Source of the DNA: Streptomyces monashensis
GTDB lineage: Bacteria > Actinomycetota > Actinomycetes > Streptomycetales > Streptomycetaceae
Assembly (NCBI RefSeq): GCF_001866665.1
Contig: NZ_MLYO01000011.1
Location: 215,309 to 279,308, forward strand
Direction of reading: 5' to 3'
Length of the DNA: 64,000 nucleotides
Shown: positions 1 through 10,828 of the stretch, piece after piece
Layout: the number at the start of each line of letters is the position of its first letter
How positions within the stretch are numbered: the stretch's first letter is position 1
Made by a program: the position numbers and the translations under genes
Notes under the pieces: generated by a model
What the model saw: only the letters and a program-made list of their open reading frames with translations
Databases searched by the model: none
Told to the model about the DNA's origin: nothing

Positions 1-763
1 CGATGTCGAGCGTGTCGACCTGCCGCCGTCCGGCGCGCGCGTTGATCTCCTCCGCGAGCGCGTACGTCTCCGCCACGCCCCGTGCCAGCAGCGGCAGCGG
101 GATCCCCTGCGAGCCGGTGTGCGCGTGCAGGCGGGTCAGCCACGGCCGCGCCAGGAACGCCCGCACGACCCAGTCGCGCGCCCCCTCGTCCCGCAGGGGC
201 ACCCCGAACTTCGAGGTCGCCGTCGCCGTGGACGTCGCCCGGATCGAGCCGCCGCCGAGCTGCGGATTGACCCTGAGGCCCAGCGGGGAGCGGGTGGACC
301 CCGTGTGCACGAGTGCGTCCAGCCGGTCCAGCTCCTGCGGGTTGTCGGCGTTCACGGCGATGCCGAGGGCCAGCGCCTCGCGCAGCTCGGCCGGGGTCTT
401 CGCGGGCGCGTCCAGCACCGTCCGCCCGGCCGGCACCCCGGCCGCCCGCGCCAGCGCCAGCTCGCCGGGGCTCGCCACCTCCGCGCCGAGCCCGGCCTCG
501 TGCAGCAGCCGCAGCACCGGCACCAGCGGGGTGGCCTTCACCGCGAAGGCGTGCAGCACCGGCGTGCCGGGCGGTACGGCCGTGTCGAACGCGGCCCGCA
601 GCGCCGCCGCCGACCGCCGGATCCCGGTCACGTCCAGCAGCCCCACCACGGCCGCGTCCGGACCGAGCAGCCCCTGCTCCACGGCCGCGCGTACCGCCTC
701 GTCCCGCCGGGCGGCGCGCTCGCGCGCCTCGGCGTCGGCATCCCGCTCCACGGCGTCTCCCAT
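1..763 (-). CDS. PLP-dependent fold-type III decarboxylase-like protein, 5' part only
   Basis: The gene reads leftward off the window edge; about 254 N-terminal residues are visible. The motif HAFAVKATPL (Lys about 76) matches the Schiff-base lysine region of diaminopimelate/ornithine-decarboxylase-type alanine-racemase-fold enzymes. It is followed by VASPGELALA, SKFGVPL and HAHTGSQ, all typical of that barrel. Family assignment is good. The substrate is unknown, since these paralogues in actinomycetes are usually not the biosynthetic LysA. I chose the ATG whose complement lies at 761-763. The frame stays open about 75 nt further upstream but offers no better start codon. The gene diverges from the hut operon and may share its control region. 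The C-terminal domain is outside the window. Confidence 0.75.
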   Translation of the reverse strand, partial: MGDAVERDADAEARERAARRDEAVRAAVEQGLLGPDAAVVGLLDVTGIRRSAAALRAAFDTAVPPGTPVLHAFAVKATPLVPVLRLLHEAGLGAEVASPGELALARAAGVPAGRTVLDAPAKTPAELREALALGIAVNADNPQELDRLDALVHTGSTRSPLGLRVNPQLGGGSIRATSTATATSKFGVPLRDEGARDWVVRAFLARPWLTRLHAHTGSQGIPLPLLARGVAETYALAEEINARAGRRQVDTLDI

Positions 764-827
764 CAGGTCGGCCTCAGGTGCTTCCAGCCAAACACCGACG
801 GCGCGTGAACGCGCTCCCCCCGATGTA

Positions 828-864
828 TTGACTAGTTCTATTCAGGAAGTCAGGATGTGAATAG
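828..864 (+). promoter_or_regulatory. Putative hut promoter overlapped by a 7-bp inverted repeat
   Basis: TTGACT (828-833) and CAGGAT (851-856) are 17 bp apart and resemble a HrdB-type promoter. CTATTCA (838-844) and TGAATAG (858-864) form a perfect inverted repeat with a 13-bp spacer. It covers the spacer, the -10 element and the expected start point, so a dimeric repressor bound there would block transcription of hutU. The strong Shine-Dalgarno AGGAGGAGG (876-884) follows. No regulator gene is adjacent in the window. Confidence 0.55.
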
Positions 865-889
865 ACGTAGCAACAGGAGGAGGCAGACG

Positions 890-2550
<1,661 letters not shown>

Positions 2551-2554
<4 letters not shown>

Positions 2555-3846
2555 CCCAGCGCTCCGCCGCGCCCCGGCCGGTGCGGGCCGACGGCGCACC
2601 GTCCGTCGGCCCCGCCGGCCACCGCACGCCCTCCTTCCAGGAGATGTGGCGCGAGCTTCTCCCCGTCGGCCGGCACCCCGACTCCGGCGGCTACCGGCGG
2701 TACGCCTGGACCGGGGCCGATGCCGAGTGCCGGGCCTGGTTCAAGGAGCAGGCCGAGGCACGCGGGCTGGCCTACGAGGTCGACCGGAACGGGAACCAGT
2801 GGGCCTGGCTCGGGGACCCGACGGCCGGGGACGCCGTCGTCACCGGCTCGCATCTCGACTCCGTGCCGGACGGCGGGGCCTTCGACGGGCCCCTCGGGGT
2901 CGTGTCCTCCTTCGCCGCGCTCGATGAACTGCGCGGCCGGGGAACGCGGTTCGACAAGCCCCTGGCCATCGTCAACTTCGGCGACGAGGAGGGCGCCCGG
3001 TTCGGGCTCGCCTGCGTCGGGTCGCGGCTGACCGCCGGGCAGCTGACCGTCGAGCAGGCGCACCGGCTGACCGACGCGGACGGGGTCACGCTCCCGCGCG
3101 CCATGGAGGCCGCCGGGTACGACCCCGACGCCATCGGGGCCGACCCCGAGCGGCTGGCCCGGATCGGCGCCTTCGTCGAGCTGCACGTCGAACAGGGCCG
3201 GGCGCTGGACCTGTCCGGCGACCGGGTCGGCATCGCCAGTGCCATCTGGCCGCACGGACGCTGGCGGTTCGACTTCCGGGGCGAGGCCAACCACGCCGGC
3301 ACCACCCGGCTGGTGGACCGGCGCGACCCGATGCTGTCCTACGCCGAGACCGTGCTCGCCGCCCGCCGGGAGGCCGCGCTCGCCGGTGCCGTGGCCACCT
3401 TCGGGAAGATCTCCGTCGAGCCCAACGGGGTCAACGCCATCCCCTCCCTCGTGCGCGGCTGGCTCGACTCCCGCGCCGCCGACCAGGGCACCCTGGACAC
3501 GGTGGTCGGCGGCATCGAGAAGGCGGCCCGGGAGTACGCGGACGCCCACGGCATCGACCTCGACGTCGTCCGGGAGTCGTTCACCCCCGTCGTCGAGTTC
3601 GACCACGCCCTGCGCGACGAACTCGGCCGCCTCCTCGGCAAGGACACCGGCCTGACCGTGCCCGTCCTCGGGACCGGCGCCGGACACGACGCCGGAATCC
3701 TCTCCGGGAGCATTCCGACCGCCATGCTGTTCGTGCGCAACCCCACCGGGGTCTCGCACTCCCCGGCCGAGTCCGCCGCCGAGGACGACTGCCTGGCCGG
3801 GGTGCACGCGCTCGCCGACGTACTGGAAGGGCTGGCCCGCACGTGA
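2551..3846 (+). CDS. M20-family amidohydrolase (allantoate/N-carbamoyl amino acid type); probable N-formylglutamate deformylase
   Basis: This is a 431-aa zinc-dependent amidohydrolase of the M20 family that includes allantoate amidohydrolase and N-carbamoyl-L-amino-acid hydrolases. Metal-site motifs are [15 protein letters not shown] (His101, Asp112), GDEEGARF (Glu146/147), ELHVEQG and GAGHDAG. The dimerisation-domain loop GEANHAGTT is also present. The GTG start overlaps the hutU stop, and its own stop overlaps hutF, so the three are translationally coupled. HutF yields N-formyl-L-glutamate and no HutG-type deformylase is seen. I therefore infer that this enzyme performs the last step (N-formylglutamate to glutamate plus formate). 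Sequence alone would suggest allantoate amidohydrolase. Family is certain, substrate inferred. Confidence 0.85.
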
Positions 3847-5180
3847 CCAAGGCGACCTACTGGCTGGAGCACGCCTGGCTCGACTCCCTCGTCGAGCCGG
3901 GCGTCGCCCTGGACGTGGAGGGCGGGCGGATCGCCGCCGTCCGCACCGGTGCCACCGCACCGCCGCCCGGCGCCGAGGTGCTGCGCGGCCTGACCCTGCC
4001 CGGCCTGGCCAACGCCCACAGCCACGCCTTCCACCGGGCGCTGCGCGGCACCGTCCAGGTCGGCAGCGGCACCTTCTGGACCTGGCGCGAGGTGATGTAC
4101 TCCGTCGCCGACCGGCTGAGCCCGGAGACCTACCACCGGCTCGCCCGCGCGGTGTACGCCGAGATGGCCCTCGCCGGCATCACGGCCGTCGGCGAGTTCC
4201 ACTACGTGCACCACGCGCCCGGCGGCACCCGCTACGCGGACCCCAACGCCATGGGCGAGGCGCTGATCGCGGCCGCCGCCGAGGCCGGCATCCGGATCAC
4301 CCTCCTCGACACCTGCTACCTGTCCTCCGGCTTCGGCAAGGCCCCCGACGCCCATCAGCTCCGCTTCTCCGACGGCAGCGCGGAGGCCTGGGCCGAACGC
4401 TGTGCAGTTCTCAAGGAACGGGATCACGCACGGATCGGGGCGGCGATCCACTCCGTACGGGCCGTGCCCGCCGGGCAGTTGGCGACGGTGGCCGGATGGG
4501 CCGAGGAGCGGCGGGCCCCGCTGCACGTGCACCTGTCGGAGCAGACCGCCGAGAACGACGCCTGCCAGGCCGCCCACGGCTGCACGCCCACCCGGCTGCT
4601 CGCCGACCACGGCGTCCTCGGGCCGCGCACCACCGGGGTGCACAACACCCACCTCACGGACGAGGACATCGCGCTGCTCGGCGACTCGCGGACCGGTACC
4701 TGCATGTGCCCGACGACCGAGCGCGACCTGGCCGACGGCATCGGCCCGGCCGTCGCCCTCCAGCGGGCGGGCTCCCCGCTCTCGCTCGGCTCCGACAGCC
4801 ACGCCGTCATCGACCTGCTCGAAGAGGCGCGCGCGATGGAGCTGAACGAGCGGCTGCGCACCCGCACCCGGGGCCACTGGACCGCGAACTCCCTGCTGCG
4901 GGCCGCCACCGCCGACGGCCACGCCGCCCTCGGCTGGGACGAGGCCGGCACGCTGGCGGCGGGCGCCCTCGCCGACTTCACGACGATCGCCCTCGACTCG
5001 GTCAGGACAGCGGGCCCGCTGCCCCGGCTGGGCGCCGAGACGGCCGTATTCGCGGCGACCGGGGCGGACGTACGGCATACGGTCGTGGGCGGGCGGCAGG
5101 TCGTACGCGACGGGGCGCACACCCTCGTACCCGATGTGCCGCAGGCCCTCGCGCGGGCAGTCGAAGCCCTCCGCTCCTGA
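3843..5180 (+). CDS. hutF: Formimidoylglutamate deiminase (HutF)
   Basis: This 445-aa amidohydrolase-superfamily enzyme converts N-formimino-L-glutamate to N-formyl-L-glutamate and ammonia. The N-terminal metal motif HSH lies at residues 59-61 ([14 protein letters not shown]). HVHLSEQ and [10 protein letters not shown] supply the later histidines, and [13 protein letters not shown] carries the conserved Asp. This is the deiminase branch of the hut pathway reported for Streptomyces, as opposed to the direct formamide-releasing HutG route. The GTG start overlaps the upstream stop (GTGA). The gap to hutI is only 20 nt, consistent with a single transcript. Confidence 0.93.
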   Translation: MTKATYWLEHAWLDSLVEPGVALDVEGGRIAAVRTGATAPPPGAEVLRGLTLPGLANAHSHAFHRALRGTVQVGSGTFWTWREVMYSVADRLSPETYHRLARAVYAEMALAGITAVGEFHYVHHAPGGTRYADPNAMGEALIAAAAEAGIRITLLDTCYLSSGFGKAPDAHQLRFSDGSAEAWAERCAVLKERDHARIGAAIHSVRAVPAGQLATVAGWAEERRAPLHVHLSEQTAENDACQAAHGCTPTRLLADHGVLGPRTTGVHNTHLTDEDIALLGDSRTGTCMCPTTERDLADGIGPAVALQRAGSPLSLGSDSHAVIDLLEEARAMELNERLRTRTRGHWTANSLLRAATADGHAALGWDEAGTLAAGALADFTTIALDSVRTAGPLPRLGAETAVFAATGADVRHTVVGGRQVVRDGAHTLVPDVPQALARAVEALRS

Positions 5181-5200
5181 CCACCACCCACGAGGACACC

Positions 5201-6376
5201 ATGAGCAGCAGCACCGTCATCACCAACATCGCCACGCTGGTCACCAACGACCCCTCCCTCGGTGACGGCTCCCCTCTGGGGCTGATCCAGGACGCGGCCG
5301 TCGTCATCGACGGCGACCGCGTCGCGTGGACCGGTGAATCCAGCAAAGCACCCGCCACTGACAACCGGGTCGACGCGGGCGGCCGGGCGGTGCTGCCGGG
5401 CTTCGTGGACTCGCACTCCCACCTGGTCTTCGCGGGCGACCGCACCCAGGAGTTCAACGCCCGGATGTCCGGCCGCTCCTACACGGCGGGCGGCATCCGC
5501 ACCACCGTCGCGGCCACCCGGGCGGCGAGCGACGCGGAGCTGGAGGCGAACCTGACCCACCACCTGGCGGAGGCGCTCCGCCAGGGCACCACCACGTTCG
5601 AGACGAAGTCGGGCTACGGCCTCACGGTCGAGGACGAGTCCCGCGCCCTGCGCATCGCCGCGCGGCACACCGACGAGGTGACGTACCTCGGCGCGCACAT
5701 CGTCTCCCCCGACTACGCCGACGACCCCGCCGCCTATGTCGCCCTGGTCACCGGCGAGATGCTGGACGCCTGTGCCCCGCACGCCCGCTGGATCGACGTG
5801 TTCTGCGAGAAGGGCGCCTTCGACGGCGACCAGGCCCGCGCGATCCTCACGGCCGGCCGGGCGAAGGGCCTGCACCCCCGCATCCACGCCAACCAGCTCT
5901 CTTACGGACCCGGCGTCCAGCTCGCCGTCGAACTCGACGCGGCCAGCGCCGACCACTGCACGCACCTCACCGACGCGGACGTGGACGCCCTCGCGAACAG
6001 CTCCACGGTCGCCACCCTCCTGCCCGGCGCGGAGTTCTCCACGCGCGCGCAGTGGCCGGACGCCCGCCGTCTCCTCGACGCCGGTGCGACGGTCGCCCTG
6101 TCCACGGACTGCAACCCGGGCTCGTCCTTCACCTCCTCCGTCCCCTTCTGCATCGCCCTGGCCGTCCGCGACATGCGGATGACCCCGGACGAGGCGGTCT
6201 GGTCGGCCACGGCGGGCGGTGCGGCGGCCCTGCGCCGCACCGACATCGGCCGCCTCACCCCGGGCGCCCGCGCCGACCTCACCCTCCTGGACGCCCCGAG
6301 CCACGTCCACCTCGCCTACCGGCCGGGGGTGCCGCTGGTCAGCGGGGTGTGGCGGCGGGGGGCGCGGGTGGTCTGA
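5201..6376 (+). CDS. hutI: Imidazolonepropionase (HutI)
   Basis: This 391-aa amidohydrolase opens the imidazolone ring of 4-imidazolone-5-propionate to give N-formimino-L-glutamate. The metal motif [12 protein letters not shown] (His72, His74) is present, and so are the family blocks [27 protein letters not shown] and STDCNPGSS. The start ATG 5201 has GAGG 5 nt upstream. It is the last gene of the hut operon. It converges with the next gene across only 23 nt and I see no clear terminator hairpin there. Confidence 0.95.
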   Translation: MSSSTVITNIATLVTNDPSLGDGSPLGLIQDAAVVIDGDRVAWTGESSKAPATDNRVDAGGRAVLPGFVDSHSHLVFAGDRTQEFNARMSGRSYTAGGIRTTVAATRAASDAELEANLTHHLAEALRQGTTTFETKSGYGLTVEDESRALRIAARHTDEVTYLGAHIVSPDYADDPAAYVALVTGEMLDACAPHARWIDVFCEKGAFDGDQARAILTAGRAKGLHPRIHANQLSYGPGVQLAVELDAASADHCTHLTDADVDALANSSTVATLLPGAEFSTRAQWPDARRLLDAGATVALSTDCNPGSSFTSSVPFCIALAVRDMRMTPDEAVWSATAGGAAALRRTDIGRLTPGARADLTLLDAPSHVHLAYRPGVPLVSGVWRRGARVV

Positions 6377-6399
6377 ACGGCCCGTTCCGTCCGCGGAGT

Positions 6400-8007
6400 T
6401 CAGGCGGCCCCTGCCCGCCAGCGCTGCTCGTCGCCCCCGTCCAGCGGGTCCAGGGAGACGTCGTGGCGGCCGTCGGGGGTCACCGCCGTGTCCGGGGCGA
6501 TGGCCGGGCGGATCGTGCCGTCGGGGGTGACGGTGAAGCGGAGGTTGTCGCCGTTGCGGCCGTAGACCGAGTCGCAGGTCCAGACGCCGACGCCCCGGTC
6601 GGTCGCGCCCCGGCTGTCCAGGCAGAACGAGTCGTCGGCCGCCGAACGGAGCACACCCAGGCGGGTGTCCACGCGCCAGCGCTGGGTCGGGGAGTCGGAA
6701 CAGGGAGCCGTGACGACGTCGTTGCCCTGCTCCGGGTTGCCGTCGCGGATGTCCAGGCAGCGGCCCGTGGCGAGGTTCACCACCTGGGCGAACGACGTTC
6801 CCGGGGGCGTGGACGAGGGCGTGGGACGCGGAGTGGGCGCCGGAGCCGGCGTGGTCGGGCCGGCGGAAGTCCCGCTGAGGGACTGGGAGTCCGCGGAGGG
6901 TGACGGGGACGCGGACGGCGACGGGCGCGGGGACGGGGTCAGCGAGACCGTCGCCGTCACGGTCACCGGCGGAGGGGTCGGGGTCGCCGCCGCCGGTTCC
7001 TGCCCCCGGGTGCGGTCCGGGGCGAGCAGGAGGACCAGGAGCGGGATCAGGGCCACGCCCAGGGCCGCCGAGGTCAGCAGGGCGCGGCGCCCGGCGGGCC
7101 ACGTCGCCCTCGGCCGGACGGCGGGCGGGTCCGCGGTGGCCGTCGGCTCCCCGGTGCGCAGGTACGCCGTGCCGTTCCAGGGCAGCAGGCCCTCCACCAG
7201 GGTCTGCCGCGGTGCGTCCCGCAGGGCCCGCAGGTCCTCGTAGGCGGCCGTGCAGTGCGGGCAGCGCGCCCGGTGGGCGTCCAGGTCGGCGCTGTGGCGC
7301 GGGCCGTCCGGCCGTACCGCCTCCTCGATCAGCCGGCGGAAGTCGGCGCAGCGCGGGTCGTCGGAGGCGGCCAGGCGCAGGCGCAGGCAGGCCCGGGACA
7401 GGGAGGTGAGGGCCTGCGGGGTGCCGTACGTCACGTCCGCGCGGCTCAGGCCGAGGAACGCGGCGGTGCGCTCCTGCGGCTCCTGTTCCACCACGCCGTA
7501 CCAGAGCAGGCCCTGGGCGCGGGAGGGCAGCGAGCGGAACGCCGGGAGGAGGGGCGGCGCGGAGCCGTCGGGCAGGCCGGACGCGTTCCGTACGAGCAGC
7601 AGGCCTGGGTCGACGCCGGTGGAGCGCTCGTCGTGCGCCCAGGCCGCCGCCAGCCGGGCGGTCAGCAGCAGGAGGCGGTGGCGCAGCGGGACGGCCGGGT
7701 CCACGCCGCGTGCCGTTTCGCGGGCCGCCGTGGTGAAGGTCTCGGCCGCCAGCCGGCGGGCGGCGGACTCGCCCGCCGCGCACAGCCGGGCGTAGGCCAG
7801 GACCGCCGGGTGGTGCCGCCGCCGCAGCTCCTGCAACGCGGGGTACGCCGTGGGGGCGGGGGTGCGGAGCAGTTCGGCGAGGCGTGAGTCCGGGACGTCC
7901 TCCACGTCCCCTTCCGGCAGGGGCCGTTCGGGCATGCCGACGTCCGGCACGGCCCTGTCCGCTCCGGCCCCGCCCGCCGCGTCCTCGGCGCCGTCCCCCT
8001 GAGCCAT
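6400..8007 (-). CDS. Sigma-like / HxxxCxxC zinc-finger / transmembrane / ricin-B lectin fusion protein
   Basis: This 535-aa membrane protein has an unusual layout. Residues about 40-215 resemble an ECF sigma factor: a helical region-2-like part, then a region-4-like stretch around LPSRAQGLLWYGVVEQ. Residues 245-252 carry His-x3-Cys-x2-Cys (HRARCPHC), the signature of zinc-binding anti-sigma domains. One transmembrane helix spans about 308-328, followed by a Pro/Ser/Thr-rich linker (340-402). A ricin-B-type lectin domain (about 405-535, repeated CLDI/CLDS and QRW motifs) would lie outside the cell. Start ATG 8007 follows GAGGAGG. I infer a surface carbohydrate sensor or binder. Whether the sigma-like part still binds DNA or polymerase is unknown. 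Confidence 0.75.
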   Translation of the reverse strand: MAQGDGAEDAAGGAGADRAVPDVGMPERPLPEGDVEDVPDSRLAELLRTPAPTAYPALQELRRRHHPAVLAYARLCAAGESAARRLAAETFTTAARETARGVDPAVPLRHRLLLLTARLAAAWAHDERSTGVDPGLLLVRNASGLPDGSAPPLLPAFRSLPSRAQGLLWYGVVEQEPQERTAAFLGLSRADVTYGTPQALTSLSRACLRLRLAASDDPRCADFRRLIEEAVRPDGPRHSADLDAHRARCPHCTAAYEDLRALRDAPRQTLVEGLLPWNGTAYLRTGEPTATADPPAVRPRATWPAGRRALLTSAALGVALIPLLVLLLAPDRTRGQEPAAATPTPPPVTVTATVSLTPSPRPSPSASPSPSADSQSLSGTSAGPTTPAPAPTPRPTPSSTPPGTSFAQVVNLATGRCLDIRDGNPEQGNDVVTAPCSDSPTQRWRVDTRLGVLRSAADDSFCLDSRGATDRGVGVWTCDSVYGRNGDNLRFTVTPDGTIRPAIAPDTAVTPDGRHDVSLDPLDGGDEQRWRAGAA

Positions 8008-8275
8008 CGTCCCGCCTCCTCGCGACGCCGGGCGATCGCGCCGCCCGGGCCCCTGTCCGACCTACCGGCCGGTTTGTGGGCCCATGGTGGTGGAGGGGGC
8101 CGGGCGGGAAAAGAGGTTTCCCGGGGTAACCGGATAACGGTTGGGGGCACACGCGTCACCCCGCCCGCACATGCCGCAGCGGCCCGGGGCCGGTGCGGGC
8201 CGGCGGCCGGGCCGCTGCTGCGGCGGTGTCACCCCGGTACGGCGTCGCGGAGGCGCGGGGCGGCGGTCGCGGAGT

Positions 8276-9172
8276 TCACTCCTCGACCGTCAGCCCCTTG
8301 CGCAAGCGCACCAGTGTGCGGGAGAGCAGCCGGGACACGTGCATCTGGGAGATGCCGAGTTCGTCGCCGATCTCCGACTGGGTCATGTTCGCCACGAAGC
8401 GCAGGGAGAGGATCTTCCGGTCCCGGGACGGGAGTTCGGCGATCAGCGGCTTGAGGGACTCGACGTACTCGATGCCCTCCAGCCCGTGGTCCTCGTACCC
8501 GATCCGGTCCGCCAGCGCGCCCTCGGTCTCGTCCTCCTCGGGCTGGGCGTCCAGCGAGGAGGCGGTGTAGGCGTTCGAGGCGGCCATGCCCTCGACGACC
8601 TCGTCCTCGCTCAGGCCGAGCCGCTCGGCCAGCTCCGCGACCGTGGGGGAGCGGTCCAGTTTCTGGGCCAGCTCGTCCCCGGCCTTGGCCAGGTCGAGGC
8701 GCAGCTCCTGAAGCCTGCGCGGGACGCGCACGGACCACGACGTGTCACGGAAGAACCGCTTGATCTCGCCGATGATCGTCGGCATCGCGAAGGTGGGGAA
8801 CTCCACCCCGCGCGACAGCTCGAACCGGTCGATCGCCTTGATCAGCCCGATCGTGCCGACCTGGATGATGTCCTCCATCGGCTCGCTGCGGGAGCGGAAG
8901 CGCGAGGCGGAGAACTTGACGAGTGCGAGGTTCAGCTCGACGAGGGTGTTGCGGACGTACGCGTACTCGTGCGTCCCTTCCTCCAGCGTCGCGAGACGCT
9001 CGAAGAGGGTCTTGGACAGGGCCCGCGCGTCGACCGGGCCGATCTCGTCGTACGGGGGGATCTCCGGGAGTCCCTCGACGGGGTCGAGGGGGTCGATGGT
9101 CCGATCCAGCTGTTCCGGTGGGGGTGTCGACGTCGCGGACTGGGTATGCGATGCGTCGAGCCGGGGTGACAT
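8276..9172 (-). CDS. sigI: RNA polymerase sigma factor, SigB/SigF/SigG family (SigI-like)
   Basis: This is a 298-aa alternative sigma factor. Region 2 (NLALVKFSASRF, PMEDIIQVGTIGLIKAIDRF) and the FPTFAMPTIIGEIKRFFRD block are typical of the SigB/F/G family. Region 3 (about 140-200) precedes region 4, whose helix-turn-helix reads MTQSEIGDELGISQMHVSRL. ATG 9172 is preferred because GGAGG lies 5 nt upstream; an in-frame ATG at 9196 would add 8 residues. The divergent STAS and HATPase genes match the known S. coelicolor sigI-arsI-prsI partner-switching locus. The symbol rests on that recalled arrangement and family match. The factor is probably active under stress, when its anti-sigma factor is sequestered. 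Confidence 0.9.
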   Translation of the reverse strand: MSPRLDASHTQSATSTPPPEQLDRTIDPLDPVEGLPEIPPYDEIGPVDARALSKTLFERLATLEEGTHEYAYVRNTLVELNLALVKFSASRFRSRSEPMEDIIQVGTIGLIKAIDRFELSRGVEFPTFAMPTIIGEIKRFFRDTSWSVRVPRRLQELRLDLAKAGDELAQKLDRSPTVAELAERLGLSEDEVVEGMAASNAYTASSLDAQPEEDETEGALADRIGYEDHGLEGIEYVESLKPLIAELPSRDRKILSLRFVANMTQSEIGDELGISQMHVSRLLSRTLVRLRKGLTVEE

Positions 9173-9334
9173 GGTGTCCTCCATCGTTCTCGGCATATGG
9201 CTGCCGATGCCGTGCGTGCACTGCGGAGTGCGGCGCCTCCAAAGCCGACGTGGGCCCGTCGCGGCCCGGTGGGGTTTGTGTCCTTACTAGCCCTACCGGC
9301 TTCCGTGAGGCGATCGCAAGTGCGTTCCGTTCGT

Positions 9335-9350
9335 ATATGTCCGAATATGT
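9335..9350 (+). promoter_or_regulatory. ATATGT direct repeat upstream of the STAS gene
   Basis: Two ATATGT hexamers are separated by CCGA, a 10-bp repeat period, 39 nt upstream of the STAS start. A 14/16-identical copy lies at 39594-39609 before the secreted amidase gene. The AT-rich core and helical phasing suggest a protein binding site. The binding protein is not known to me. Confidence 0.35.
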
Positions 9351-9388
9351 GAAGTTGTTCAGGTGTCGGAGTGCGTTCGGAAGGCGTA

Positions 9389-9811
9389 ATGTTCGAGGGC
9401 ATCAGCGGCCACGACCTCGGGAGAGAGAACGGCATGGACCACGGGATGGTCGGCAGCGCACAGTCGGGCCGGCTCCTGGTGGAGGTGCGGGAAGAGGGCT
9501 CCAGTGCCGTCGTCCAGCCGGCGGGTGAGCTTGACCACCACACCGCCGATCTGCTGCGCGAGCCCCTCGACCACCTTCTGGCCAAGGGCTTCTCGCGCCT
9601 CGTCGTGGACTGCACACGCCTGGAGTTCTGTGACTCCACGGGCCTGAACGTCCTGCTCGGCGCCCGGCTGAAGGCCGAGGCCGCCGGTGGCGGGATCCAT
9701 CTGGCGGGGATGCAGCCGGTGGTGGCCCGCGTGTTCGAGATCACAGGAGCCGAAGCGGTCTTCACCGTGCACGACTCCGTGGCCGCGGCCCTGGCGCCCG
9801 GCGCCGACTGA
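9389..9811 (+). CDS. arsI: STAS-domain anti-sigma factor antagonist
   Basis: This is a roughly 140-aa single STAS domain. The phosphorylation loop FCDSTGLNVLLGA contains the serine that a partner kinase would phosphorylate, and PAGELDHHTAD starts the fold. In partner switching, the unphosphorylated antagonist binds the HATPase anti-sigma factor and frees the sigma factor. ATG 9389 has GGAAGG 4 nt upstream. An internal ATG at 9434, after GGGAG, would also work and lies closer to the domain edge. The gene diverges from the sigma gene and is 268 nt upstream of the anti-sigma gene. Confidence 0.88.
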   Translation: MFEGISGHDLGRENGMDHGMVGSAQSGRLLVEVREEGSSAVVQPAGELDHHTADLLREPLDHLLAKGFSRLVVDCTRLEFCDSTGLNVLLGARLKAEAAGGGIHLAGMQPVVARVFEITGAEAVFTVHDSVAAALAPGAD

Positions 9812-9938
9812 GTCCGCGGGCCCCGCTCTCCCGGCCTGCCCCGCCCCGCCCGCGCTCCCGCCCGCCGCTCCGGCGGAGGGCGTGCGGGCCCCGCGCACCC
9901 CTTGTGGCGAAATCGGGGGGTGTTCCGCCGGATCGGCC

Positions 9939-10005
9939 GGGCAGGAGAGGGCAGGAGGAGGCGGAAGTGGGCACGGGAGTGGGCAGAAGCAAGCAGGAAT
10001 GGGCA
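9939..10005 (+). repeat. Five GGGCA copies in a purine-rich spacer
   Basis: GGGCA occurs at 9939, 9949, 9969, 9981 and 10001 in a G/A-rich stretch of the 268-bp gap between the STAS and anti-sigma genes. The gap has no reading frame with recognisable protein. Its function is unknown. Possible roles are RNA structure or nothing more than drift. Confidence 0.4.
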
Positions 10006-10079
10006 GGTGGCGGCCGGTCGGTGCGGACCGCTGTCGTCCTTTGAAACGTGAACTGGTGGATCGGTGAGGTGAAGCGCTG

Positions 10080-10721
10080 ATGAGCACCACCCGGCCTTGC
10101 TCGCCGGGCGACCGCGGCCCGGAGTCCAGCGGCGCTTCCGGGGCGTCCGAGGAGGGTGCGCCGAGCACGGACGCGCCCGTGGCGGCGGCCGCCGCGCCGG
10201 CGGCGACGGGCATGCCCGCGCGGGCGGAGGCGGACGCGCCGGCGGAGACGGACGTGCCGGCGGAGACGGACGCGCCGGCCGGGGACGCCGACGGCGCGCA
10301 GGGCGCCGGCGGGCGGCAGACCCGCAGGCTGACCCTGGAGGGCGAGAGCGGGGTCGTCCCGCTCGCCCGCGACTTCACGCGCCAGGCGCTGTACGCGTGG
10401 GGCTGGCTGCCCGCCGCCACCGCCGACCGGCGCGCCGCCGCCGAGGACGTGCTGCTCGTCGTCTCCGAACTGGTGACCAACGCCTGCCTGCACGCCGAGG
10501 GCCCCGACGAACTCGTCCTCGTCCGCGACGACAAGGTGATCCGGCTGGAGGTGTCCGACCGCGGCACCGGCCAGCCGGCCCCGCGCACCCCGCACCGGGC
10601 CGGCCGCCCGGGTGGCCACGGGATGTTCATCGTGCAGCGGCTCTGCCTGGACTGGGGGGTCGTCCGGACCCCGGGGCGGGCGGGGAAGACGGTGTGGGCG
10701 GAGCTGGGCGCTCCGCTGTGA
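10080..10721 (+). CDS. prsI: HATPase-type anti-sigma factor (RsbW/SpoIIAB-like)
   Basis: This is a 213-aa protein. Residues about 80-213 form a GHKL ATP-binding domain with N-box SELVTNACLHAE (129-140), G1-like DRGTGQP (160-166) and G2-like GGHGMFIV (178-185). Such proteins bind their sigma factor and phosphorylate the STAS partner. The first 78 residues are Ala/Pro/Glu-rich, low complexity, with imperfect repeats of an AETDxP unit, and are probably disordered. Start ATG 10080 follows GAGGTG. The neighbouring STAS and divergent sigma gene indicate its partners. Confidence 0.88.
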   Translation: MSTTRPCSPGDRGPESSGASGASEEGAPSTDAPVAAAAAPAATGMPARAEADAPAETDVPAETDAPAGDADGAQGAGGRQTRRLTLEGESGVVPLARDFTRQALYAWGWLPAATADRRAAAEDVLLVVSELVTNACLHAEGPDELVLVRDDKVIRLEVSDRGTGQPAPRTPHRAGRPGGHGMFIVQRLCLDWGVVRTPGRAGKTVWAELGAPL

Positions 10722-10828
10722 GCGCCGTCGGGCTCGCGTAGCTCCCCGGGCTTGCTGGCCGCGGACCGCCTCCGTCACGAATCCTCCCCCGTACCGTCTC
10801 TTCCTTCCTCACGCGCCCCGGCGTACCT

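Noticed and set aside
3..860. Long plus-strand open frame at the left edge
   Set aside because: Its Ser/Arg/Ala-rich product has no family features, while the opposite strand gives a clear PLP-decarboxylase sequence. It is a GC-driven shadow frame.
4424..8152. 1242-codon minus-strand frame across hutF, hutI and the lectin gene
   Set aside because: It is a high-GC antisense frame; the real genes in other frames have family motifs and ribosome sites.
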